Part shown: one piece after another, positions 35,701-46,141 of the stretch | How positions within the stretch are numbered: the stretch's first letter is position 1 | Layout of the letters: the number at the start of each line of letters is the position of its first letter | NCBI GenBank assembly: GCA_963965975.1 | Contig: OZ014420.1 | Coordinates: forward strand, 6,226,001 to 6,290,000 | Source: Xestospongia bergquistia | Lineage: Eukaryota; Porifera; Demospongiae; Haplosclerida; Petrosiidae | Length of the DNA stretch: 64,000 nt | Reading direction: 5' to 3' | Program-made: the position numbers and the translations under genes | The notes under the pieces: model-generated | The model's database searches: none | Seen by the model: the letters and a program-made list of their open reading frames with translations, nothing else | Told to the model about the DNA's origin: nothing

Positions 35701-38700
35701 ACAGTATAATGAAACCCCACTTCATTATGCTGCTAGGAGTGGTCATAGTGATGTAGTTCAAGTGTTACTAGCTAATGGTGCTAATATTGAGGCTGTTGAC
35801 GAGGTAACTAATAAATATTAATTAATATTGATATTATGACATCACACAGTATAATGGAACTCCACTTCATTATGCTGCTAGGAGTGGTCATAGTGATGTA
35901 GTTCAAGTGTTACTAGCTAATGGTGCTAATATTGAGGCTGTTGACAAGGTAACTAATAAATATTAGTTAATATTGATATTATGATATATAGGTCTACAAC
36001 AAAACTCCACTTCATTATGCTGCTGAGAGTGGTCATAGTGATGTAGTTCAAGTATTACTAGCTAATGGTGCTAATATTGAGGCTGTTGACAAGGTAACTA
36101 ATAAATATTAATTAATATTGATATTATGACATCACACAGTATAATGAAACTCCACTTCATTATGCTGCTAGGAGTGGTCATAGTGATGTAGTTCAAATAT
36201 TACTAGCTAATGGTGCTAATATTGAGGCTGTTGACGAGGTAACTAATAAATATTAATTATTATTGATATTATGATATATAGCTCTACAACAAAACTCCAC
36301 TTCATTATGCTGCTGAGAGTGGTCATAGTGATATAGTTCAAACATTACTAACTAATGGTGCTAATATTGAGGATATTGACAAGGTAATTAGTATTCATTA
36401 ATATTGATATTATGACATCACACAGTATAATAAAACTCCACTTCATTATGGTGCTGAGAGTGGTCATAGTGATGTAGTTCAAACATTACTAACAAATGGT
36501 GCTAATATTGAGGATGTTGATGAGGTGAGATTGACTAGTAAAACTTACAATTCTTAATATCATTAGTCACTATATCATTTTTCATTATGGGCAACCTCTA
36601 TAAGTTATTAGAGTCTTTAATTCTTATACAAAGATGATAACTATGTTTTCATGCTTTTTTGTTATGCAGTTTGGTAGTACTCCACTCTGTCTTGCTGCTA
36701 TGTATGGTGGACAGGACATTGTTGATGTGTTATTATCTAATGGAGCTAGAACTGATTGTGTTGATAAAGTAAGATATTTTATTACTATATAATGTTAATA
36801 TTATTATATTAACAGAATAATCAAACCTTACTTCATTGTGCTGCTGAAGGTGGTTGTAGTGATCTTTTTAATAAATTATTAACACAAGGTGCTGATGTCA
36901 GAGCTGTGGATGATGTGAGTGACTAGCATAATATTTTTCTTAATTTACTCATTTATTTATAATAATAATTATTATATTTAGAAGTGATCTATTATTTTAA
37001 ACAATAATGAATGTTTAGTTATAAGACCTTAATGTACAATAACCAGTTGTATTTAAAACCTTTATATCATGGTAAGTTAATTTGGTAATAAATTTTGGCA
37101 TTTATTTAAATATCTGATAATGCTAATATCAAATTTTTCTGCTATATAGTTTCTAAAGATTTAAAGTTTTGTGTCTTTGTTATTGATCACTTATAGAGTG
37201 GAAAAACTGTTCTTCATTATGCTGCTGAAGGAGGAAATGTTGATATCATTAAAACATTATTGGCTAAAGGTTGTGATCCTAACATTAAGGATAAGGTAAT
37301 TTATAACTAATACTGGAATGTAATAATAACATCTTTGTTGTTAATAGTTGAATGGTAACACTGCTCTTCATGAAGTTATTGATTCTCTTTATGTTGAACC
37401 TCCTTGTGATGTTGTTCAAACGTTATTAGATAATGGAGCTGATCCTAATGTTATTAATAATGTAAGTTTTTATTATGTCTTTTCTCTATATGATATCTGA
37501 AATTATATGAATTGAATGTATACATCAAATTATGAGTTATTGACTTTGTGTTAACAATAGAAATTTACTACTTTATAAACTATTATAGACAAAGTTTATT
37601 GTTTTCCATTTAGTGGGGCCAAACTCTTCTTCATTATGCTGCTAGAGATGGTGATGTTGATGTTGTTAGGATGTTGCTGAATTATGGAGCTGACCAAAAT
37701 ATTGAGGATAAAGTAACAACTACATACATACACACACATGTTGTATTATAGTGACCATTTTGTGTGCTCAGTAAATTTCATTTCTAATTACCACAACCAA
37801 CTTGCTAAGTATTTTATTGTGACCTCAAAACATTTATAATAACAATTTCAATCTTATACATTTGCCTAAGGTTTAAAAATACATATAAAGAATATTGGAA
37901 AGTTTTTGATTTCAACAAGTACTATTAAATATTGATCAGTTTTACTTTTTATTTTTAAAAGAAGATATTTCATTGAATTATGAAGTAAACAAAATCTTAT
38001 CTCATTTACTGAACACCATTACTAAATGGAATGTGTTCATAGTAGGTGTGGTTACTGCAAATAATAGTTTTGTGAATTTTTATTTATCAAATGACAATGT
38101 TTCCATTATATACAGTATTATCATTACTTTTATTAATAGAGTGGTAGAAAACCTAAAGATGTAATAATAAGTAACAGAAATAAGGAAGAGATTTTGTCAC
38201 TTCTTGACAAGTATTCCAAATCTCCAAGACCTACTACAGTAAGATTGTATTAATATAATTATGTTCTTAACATATAAAGATACATTAATTCACTGATAAG
38301 TACTTCTATGATACCTAATATATTTACACAGGTTGAACTGTCTCCTCATGACACATCATCTAAATATTCTACTACTTATCATACATCAATGTACATCTCA
38401 CACCCTCATCAGATGGTGTCAGGTCGTCATCAGATGGTGTCACGTCATCATCAGATGGTGTTACGTCATCGTCGTCAGATGGTGTCACGTCATCGTCGTC
38501 AGATGGTGTCACTTCGTCATCAGATGATGTCATTCTCTGATCCATTTCAAGAAAATCTATTAATGGAAGAAGTAAGTGACACTATACCAACATTATATAC
38601 TAAAATTCATTTATAAATAGTTATAAATTGGTAAAATTAATTTATATAACATTATAACAACATTCCAATAATATACTGTATACTGTAAACAATTATGAAA

Positions 38701-39202
38701 TTTAATTAAATATTCTACTACTTATCATACATCAAAGTACATGTCACCTCCTCATCAGATGGTGTCATTTTCTGATCCATTTCAAGAAAAGATGAAGTAT
38801 CTATCAAAGGAAGAAGTAAGTAACATTACACCAGTATTATATACTAAAGTAGATTTATAAATAGTTATAAATTGGTAAAATTAGTTTTTTAATAGGATTC
38901 CAATAATATACTGTATATTAGATGTATACAAATATATCATGTTATGTAATAATTGCTGATAAATAGTATTTGTGATCTTTAAAACTAGACAACTTGTGTA
39001 ATTTTTATTAGATATGATCATCTCAATTGTCGTCTGAACTCTATCAAGGTATGTAATAATAATAATAATATATTTGTGTACTAAATATTAGAAGATAATG
39101 GATCATTTAGTTAATTAATTTTTTATTTGTCTTATAGAATCAGTAGTGACAAAGACTGAGAATAAAATGACTAGGTCTACTTCTAAATGTCATATTTCAT
39201 GA
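32762..39202 (+). CDS. Death-fold / ankyrin-repeat protein (gene 3)
   Basis: Exons: 32762-33152 and 33210 onward (same two N-terminal domains as gene 2, stop at 33986-33988); 34067-34221 (PSLDPV linker), 34273-34318, 34372-34415; ankyrin exons 34471, 35270, 35415, 35560, 35705, 35850, 35992, 36140, 36282, 36426, 36670, 36816, 37197, 37348, 37614; tail 38140-38238, 38332-38571 (HQMVSRH repeats), 39012-39048, 39138-39202. As in gene 2, a conserved stop follows the second domain exon, and the way the ankyrin part is joined is unresolved. The penultimate exon reads ATA TGA at 39012-39017, where genes 1 and 2 read ATA TCA, so the CHIS end may not be reached. The nine exons from 35270 form a young tandem array. 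Domain-level role as for gene 2. Confidence 0.72.
34564..35269 (+). other. Long intron of gene 3, no recognised exon
   Basis: AT-rich intron between the first ankyrin exon and the tandem exon array. The equivalent intron position in genes 1 and 2 holds different ankyrin exons. Confidence 0.5.
35270..36524 (+). repeat. Tandem array of nine ankyrin exon-intron units (~145 bp each)
   Basis: Units start at 35270, 35415, 35560, 35705, 35850, 35992, 36140, 36282 and 36426. The first units are a 99-nt exon plus a 46-nt intron that is nearly identical from copy to copy (gtaactaataaatatt to catcacacag). Two units (35992, 36282) have a 102-nt exon beginning with an extra codon and a different acceptor (atatatag). 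Exons alternate between two sub-types ending IEAVGK and IEAVDE/DK, which suggests duplication of pairs. Confidence 0.92.
38406..38531 (+). repeat. Coding minisatellite encoding HQMVSRH-type repeats
   Basis: Variants of a 15-21 bp unit (catcagatggtgtcacgt) are repeated about six times in frame within the tail exon of gene 3. Genes 1 and 2 lack them. A partial exon duplicate without the repeats lies at 38707-38816. Confidence 0.85.
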
Positions 39203-40369
39203 TTTAAAAATTATTGCTAATATTATTAGATGACATTGAAGTTATTAATATAATATCGTTAATCTAAACTAAGTTATATTGTTGGCTACCTCACCTTCTA
39301 CTTTGTTGCCAACTTCTCATAAGACTCCCAACAATTGATAACTTAGCCTAGCTTTATTAGAGAACACCTCTACTGTTGACAGCATTGATCTATTACCTTA
39401 CAATTTTAATAAACCCTTGGAAGCAATAGAAACATAACAAGGTAGTTTGTAAGACTGTATTAATAACTTTTTGTATATATATATACAAAATTATATAATT
39501 TTCATCAATTATAATCAACAACCAGTATCAGCCCTCATATGATCATAACATTAATAAACGGTAATCTCCTTATATAGCTAGGATGAACTTTCATTGATTA
39601 CAATAGAAAATAACAACATATCTGAAGTGAATAGGTTGTTAGTGAATGGAGTCGACCCAAGTTGCATCAGGACTCAGGAGCAATAGTTGTAATTAATATG
39701 TTAATGTATTTTTTATAGTATGGAAATAAAGAAACTTCTGTATTGCTGTTGAAAATGGTATACTAATATTTATAATAATTATTGTTAAGACTCTGCTATC
39801 ATAATTAGATACAATTGACTGTAATGTTACATTCAGTTGTGCAATGATCACATATATTATATTAGTATGATATTACAACTAAGTCATTATGAAAGGCTAT
39901 AATCCTGCAATCAACGAAGTACTGCAGCAAAAGAAAAAAGATATATACCAATTACAACAAATATTGAGGTATATATGTAGTTCTAAAGAAGAGCTGATAG
40001 CTGATGATCTCAAATGTGGTTATATATAATGACAAAGTCAGCATGATGGAGGTTATGTATAAGTAATCTCTCTCAGGAAATAACAAACTTTGTAACTATA
40101 CACACCATTACACCAAATATATAGTATGTGGAAAACTACAGAAAATTATGTGTATTCTGTATACTCTGGAAAATAAGATTATTGAACCATTGAAGGAGAT
40201 ACACATAGTTGGTTCATCCATTATCAACACTGCACTTATTATCATATTAATGTCTGAATAAATTAAACAATCTGATTCCAATTTTACAATATACTTTATT
40301 TATGTTATAAATTTATAATACATAATATCATCAACAACTTAAACTTGAAGTTATAATTAAAACAATTAG
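39203..40369. other. Intergenic with ankyrin remnants and a dispersed repeat
   Basis: A degraded copy of the first ankyrin exon lies at about 39583-39680 (DELSLITIENNNISEV type, then stops), with a trace of the next exon at 39717-39760. The stretch 39285-39480 resembles 42395-42600 in the same orientation. No intact gene is seen. Confidence 0.5.
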
Positions 40370-40530
40370 TATTTTTATAGCAGTATTGGTAATGATGAAA
40401 TTCTATGGTCATCTCAATTATATCTACAACAGTATTAGCTCAAGTCTTGACACTGGTCGCATAATTCCATTAAATTTTCCTTGTTATAATCATTTATAAC
40501 TAGTCCACCAGGAGTGTTATGTATGAGGCT
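40370..40530 (-). pseudogene. Degraded second copy of the 3CxxC zinc-finger fragment
   Basis: It aligns with 9240-9440 through several shared phrases around the ends of that frame (for example the stretch encoding LCNKCQDLSSYC), with many changes. The next stretch, 40660-40820, matches HSPA12 3' flank sequence, so both fragments travelled together. Confidence 0.45.
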
Positions 40531-40824
40531 AAGTGAAACATAGCATATGGTTATTAATTCAATGTGACTATTACCTAAAAGTAATGGATGCCATATTTCA
40601 ATGCTTTGGGTCACTAGGTCAGTTAAGGTCTCAATAGGATATATGATCTGTCATAATATTAATTTCCTATTAAAATATGACTGTTACTGGTAATGGTCAC
40701 AACCTGGAAGGATTACCAAATGATCACAAAAAAGAAAGAAGTAGGGAGTAATATCCAGCATTGTGGAGGCATGTTTTTCTGACATGTAATGGATTTACTA
40801 CAGCAATACCAATAAAGAAATTAT

Positions 40825-40873
40825 TGTTCAAATGTTATTAGATAATGGAGCTGATCCTAATATTATAAATGAT
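40825..40873 (+). pseudogene. Ankyrin exon end fragment
   Basis: Encodes VQMLLDNGADPNIINDV-like sequence ending in a normal gtaagt donor, matching the end of the gene 3 exon at 37348-37461. Nothing upstream continues it. Confidence 0.6.
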
Positions 40874-41021
40874 GTAAGTATTTTCACTATGTCTTTCTCT
40901 ATATGATATTAGAAATTATTTAAATTGAATGTAACTGATCTATTATGTTCAACAGTAAATTATATTAATTAACTTTAGTGTCATCTAATAATATTAGCAA
41001 CAAAAATTAGGTTTTTTAAAA

Positions 41022-42292
41022 TCATGAAATATGGGATTTTGTCACTGCTGATTCTATAAGACAAAATAAATAAAATAATATTTATTTAACAAAACCATTA
41101 TTATCTATCTTTCAATATTTAATACACAAATATACTATTATTACATACCTTCATAGGATTTATAGATTTGTTCAATTTCTGGCAATGGTGGTAATAATGG
41201 CAATGATATGACCTGTGTAGGATATATTGATTAAGTGAATAACTCATATGATAAGTAAGTAATATTAAATAGAGAACAAGACTATAATTCATTATAAAAA
41301 TGTTTTGATACTTCAAATATACTACAATTATGTCTGCTATAATAATTGCTAAAATTAGTACAGACTAAAATTAAATTTTACAATGGTTTGATTAGGAAAC
41401 TAGATGTGACTTGGAACTAATTAAATAATACATGCTGTATCTATGCATTTTAAAATTGCTGAATTTGGTAGACACAAACAGACTTAAGGTATTCAAAATT
41501 TTTATCCATTCCACTTACATCTGTCTCTTCTATCAGACGAGAAGGTGATAAGTACTTTGATGCAGGATATGTAATTAAATATTTAGATGATGTGTTATGA
41601 GGAGATACTTTAACCTGTGTAAATATACCAGGTGTCATAGAAGCACCTGTCAGTGAATTAATATATCTTTATATGTTAAGAACATATATTAATACAATCT
41701 TACTGTAGTAGGTCTTGGAAATTTGGGATAAAATAGCATCTCTTTCTTATGTCTACCAACTCTTAATAGATCTTCAGGCTTTTTACTTCGCTATTATAAA
41801 TAGTAAACAATGATGATAATATTGTATGTAGTGTCAACTGTTTTGATTTGGTGATTCACAAAAACCTTATTACTTGTTGTAACCACACCTACTGTGAATA
41901 CACTTACAATTAGCAATGTTCAGTAAATGATATGAAGTTTGTTTCCTTCACACTTCAATGAAATATCTTCTTTGCAAAATAAAAGGTAAAACTGATCAAT
42001 AAATAACAGCATTAGTCAAAATCAAAAACTCTCTAGTACTCTTCACAAATATTTTTTTAAATTTTAGCAAATTAACTAGTTTAAAATTTGTTATAAATGT
42101 TTTGAGGTCAAAATAAATACATAGCAAATTGAGAGCTGGTTATGATAATTAGGAATGAAATTTACCAAACTCCCAAAATGGTTGTTATAATACTACATGT
42201 GTGTTTGTAGCTCTGTCAGCTTCAAACTTCAGTAATATCCTAATGACATGAACATCAGGTCTAGCAGCACAATAAAGAAGAGTCTGGCCCAT
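41022..42292 (-). pseudogene. Inverted C-terminal fragment of a death-fold/ankyrin gene
   Basis: Minus-strand exons 42197-42292 (ankyrin, MGQTLLYCAARPDV), 41704-41790 (RSKKPEDLL), 41519-41614 (VKVSPHNTSSKY), 41149-41212 and 41022-41053 match, in order, the last exons of gene 3. The terminal exon reads TKSHIS and then stop: a deletion relative to gene 3 has removed the basic stretch and the cysteine of the CHIS end. There is no N-terminal part, so it is a transposed or inverted fragment, convergent with gene 3. Confidence 0.75.
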
Positions 42293-42394
42293 CTGTATGG
42301 AAAAAAGTAAACCTTATCTTAGTTTAAATAAACCTTATGTTAGTTTATAAAGCAGTTAATCTCCATTGCTAACAAAAAGTCAATGACTCATAAT

Positions 42395-42600
42395 TTCTTT
42401 GTCACCAACTTCTCGTGATCATAAATCTATCTATTGATCACCTATTAGAGAGCACCTCTTTGCTGAAGAGGATATTGATATATTACCAATTATAACAGAC
42501 CCTTAAAAGTAATGAAAACATCTCTTCAAAACAAAGGTAGTTCATAAGACTGTGATAATTCTTGTGTGTAGATGCAAATCAACAACGATGCAGTATCAAA
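42395..42600. repeat. Diverged repeat shared with 39285-39480
   Basis: Both contain 'gagaacacctct'/'gagagcacctct', an AT-rich centre and 'catatgatcat' at the far end, in the same orientation. Family unknown. Confidence 0.45.
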
Positions 42601-43219
42601 CCTCATATGATCATGATATTGGTATATAATACTACATAAACATAGTCAGAAACACCAAACAGTCATCTCTTTTAGCAACTGACAAAGTTGTTAGTATTTC
42701 ATATACATATGTACAAAATGTGTTTCTACATAAATATAGAAACAGAGTAATGTGATGGACTTAGTATAAGGGTTTAAAAATTAGTTGAGCTCACAATGTA
42801 CATACACGTGAGAGAGATAGAACTTGAAGCATAGTTTTAAAATGAACATATTATCATTTAACAAAATAAAACTATTTATACACAAAATGTGAAAGATCTA
42901 GGGATGACAAGACACATGAGCAATAATAAAACTGTCAGATGTAACACCTGAGAACTGATATCAGTCATATATAGTTAAGATATAAGTATGTATACAAATT
43001 AACACCCAATACAATCATAAGAATAGCCTTTACAAAAATTTAAACCTATGGATTACATAAGGGTCTTTTTCCTCAATAGTGAGGAGTAATGTAGAAAGAG
43101 ATTATATGCTTCTTGTATAAAGAAGGATTAGCAAAACGATTTTAAGACAAAATCTCAAAAGACATTTAATGTTTATTATTACAACTATAAGTATCATTTT
43201 ACCAATGATAATTAACGTT
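42601..43219. other. Intergenic, no recognised gene
   Basis: AT-rich sequence downstream of the SPATA18-like stop. Nothing coding is recognised. Confidence 0.5.
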
Positions 43220-46041
43220 TTATAAATGAGTCTCAATGGAATTTTTACGAGAAAATGTAGGACGAATATGGGATGGAAGAAGAGGACGTGGAACACCATG
43301 TTGCTCAGATGTAGGATGGCTTCTTTTTCTTGTTTGCTGATTGGCTGATGCACTGAACTGGGAATTTTTACTTTCTTTTATGGTTTTTGTAAATGAATTC
43401 CCTTTACTGAAACAACCTTCTCTTTTAGGTACTAATTGCTGTTTTAAAGTTTGAAATTCCAGCTCAGTTTGAGTTTCTGATTCTTTTTTAGACACTTGTA
43501 CACTACTTTCTTTATCTAACCAATTTCTACTGAAAGAACAAGATTCAGGTGGCAGTAGTTCACATTTCCCATTAATCTTATCTCCACCTGCTTCATAGCT
43601 AAAAAACAAAGCTGGTTGTGTTATCACATAATTAGTTGGATCTCCTTGTAAAGTTGGATATGCTTTACTGGCAATATCAGGATTAGGACAACAATCTACA
43701 ACCATTGGTGGAACAAATGAAATTAGAGATTGGGCAGTTTCTATAGCATTTATAAGTAATTTATCAAATTCCTGTTGAATGTTAGGCTTCTGTTGTAATA
43801 TACTATATTCTTCCAAGTCCTCTTGAATCTATGTAATAAAACTTTCAATAAACATTAATTTCTGCTAAATTGGTCTTGAGAATTATAATTCGTACCTTTT
43901 TTAAAAGTGTCTGGTCTTCCTTCATTTTTAACTGGTGAACATTGGCTCCATGACACAAAAGACTAAAAGCCATTTTAGTGTAATCCATTCTTTTTCTTTC
44001 TTCATCAGAGGTAACTTCAGATTGTTGGAATAACCGAAGAAGTTGATCTTTCATTCTTTCAATCAGTGCCTCTTTACAATGATTATATGTCAACTGTTAT
44101 AATGATTAATAAAATAATTAATGTATCTATTTACAAACCTGAAAAAATCGACATGCAATTGCAGAGGATTCAATTTCAGGTATGCCACATTCTTCCATTG
44201 CATCAAGTAATGGCTCAATTGAATTTCTAAAGAATCCAGAAAACTTGTCCTTAGCTTCTCCTTTCTCTCCTTGTTCTGCATCAATAGGTAGATGGCCATG
44301 TATTATACCAACAAGAGCCAATTGACTATAGAAGTAAATAACTTGCTATGATTGTATGTATTTAGTATAATGAAGACCTTGCACTTGTATTAACACTATC
44401 CTGTTGGTTACATAACCTAAAAACAAATTATTTATTCTTCTTAGTTTCACTTGATAGCATACCTTTGTGCCTTTTCTTGAAATTCACTTTGAAGTCTAGA
44501 GTAATAGTAATAAGAAGACTTAAGATAAACAGATACATTCAATTACTTAGTCATTTCATTCACTACTTTTTGACAATCATTGGACAACCTAGATATAGAA
44601 CCAATAGCCACAATTATATATAGTTTCATTTGTTTCCATGCCTTTGTTCTTTGTCTTTAGCACATTGAAGGTCATTTTGAAGTCTATGTTGATTTCAAGA
44701 TAGAGCATATACACAAGACAACATTTATTACCTTTTCATTTCATTTTTCATTTTATCACATTCATCAGACAATCTGAAACAAGAAGCAATTGGTTATAGT
44801 GATATAGCTATTATAGTTTCATTTGTTTACATGCCTTTGTTCTTTGTCTTTAGCACATTGGAGGTAACTTTGAAGTCTATGTTGATTTCAAGATAGAGCA
44901 TATACATAAGACAACATTTATTACCTTTTCATTTCATTTTTCATTTTATCACATTCATTAATCAATCTGAAACAAGAAGCAATTGGTTATAGTGATATAG
45001 CTATTATAGTTTCATTTGTTTGCATGCCTTTGTTCTTTGTCTTTAGCACATTGAAGGTAACTTTGAAGTCTATGTTGATTTCAAGATAGAGCATGTACAC
45101 AAGATAACATTTATTACTTTTTCATTTTATGACATTCATTAGTCAATCTGAAACAAGAAGCAATTGGTTATAGTGATATAGCTATTATAGTTTCATTTGT
45201 TTACATACCTTTGTTCTTTGTCTTTAGCACATTGGAGGTCACTTTGAAGTCTATGAATGGTAATTCAAGAAGCAATTGAAACGATTGGTTATTTATATTT
45301 CATACTTTGTAATGTTGCTTTCAGCATTTTGAAGTTGTCTTTGAAGCCTATAGGTGTTGAATAGCAATATATATACACTGAGATTTATTGGTACTATTAC
45401 CTAGGCTTTTCATTTAAATAACTATAATATCCAGCCTCTAAGTTGTGAGCATGTTGTGAGATTTCTCTAAAATGTGTACATGTAATAGAACAAAGTTAAA
45501 TAACAAGAACTAAGAGTTGGTGTCATGATCAGAAGTATCAACAAGATTATATAATTGTAAAATCAACCTACAGATAATACCCTGTGAGTTGGCAGAAGCT
45601 GTTGTTGATCAGCATTGTGTGAGAAAATAATCATTGAATATACAAACCCTGTTGCTGGTAATTTAATTAGTTACATTATATACACATACATAAACTTCAA
45701 AATTATATCTGAGCATTATTGATTTCCAACTTATATCAGCCAGTTTAAAATTGGCTTTAAAATGGGCCAGCCAGTGGTTTTTAAATATATTATATGAATA
45801 AGAACAACAACTTAACTATTCATGTTAATTGGAGGTAACCTACTCAGGCCATTTTTGAAGTAATTCATCTAAAATAGTCAGGATTTCCCGAAATCGATGA
45901 GCACCGTGTTCAATTAGTTCTCTTATCCTGTATATAAGTAATAGATAGTTGACTAATACACGGTAGATTCACAATCCTATCTTACTTTTTCAAGTCTGAC
46001 CATACGTCGTTTAGTTGTGGGATTATAGACCGTCTCTCCAT
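43220..46041 (-). CDS. SPATA18: SPATA18/MIEAP-like mitochondrial quality-control protein
   Basis: The exons at 44139-44325, 43896-44093 and 43220-43828 follow a long series of small exons equivalent to those listed for the left copy (add 43976), starting with ATG at 46041-46039. All frames join, giving about 538 residues. The N-terminal half is coiled coil from 42-nt exons (LSDECDKMKNEMK and LQSDLQCAKDKEQ types). The C-terminal half fits the Mieap C-terminal domain: a helical stretch, then VPPMVVDCCPN and YVITQPALFFSYEAGGDKINGK, comparable to the family's VWPAL-type motif, and a basic, serine-rich tail. In vertebrates MIEAP promotes elimination of damaged mitochondria; that role here is inference. 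Three donors are GC rather than GT. It lies head-to-head with the HSPA12-like gene. The identification rests on the C-terminal pattern and architecture. Confidence 0.75.
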
Positions 46042-46141
46042 TCTCTTTGCCTAATAATTCGCTTGCTATTCCGGTCAATTGTTTTCTGCACTTTTACGGC
46101 CGCGGATCTTGCATTACGTCCGCATTTTTCGTGAGCACAAT
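46042..46141. promoter_or_regulatory. Head-to-head intergenic region of SPATA18-like and HSPA12-like genes
   Basis: 100 bp between opposed start codons, same sequence as 2066-2165, with the CGGCCGCGG and TTACGTC words. Probable shared promoter, inferred from spacing. Confidence 0.5.

Noticed and set aside
35270..36524. Regularly spaced direct repeats resembling a CRISPR array
   Set aside because: The units are ankyrin exons with GT-AG introns in a eukaryotic gene; the repeats are long and the intervening introns are near-identical, the opposite of spacers.
13554..39202. Calling the death-fold/ankyrin genes NLRs
   Set aside because: No Walker A/B or other NACHT/NB-ARC motif is visible in any of the three.
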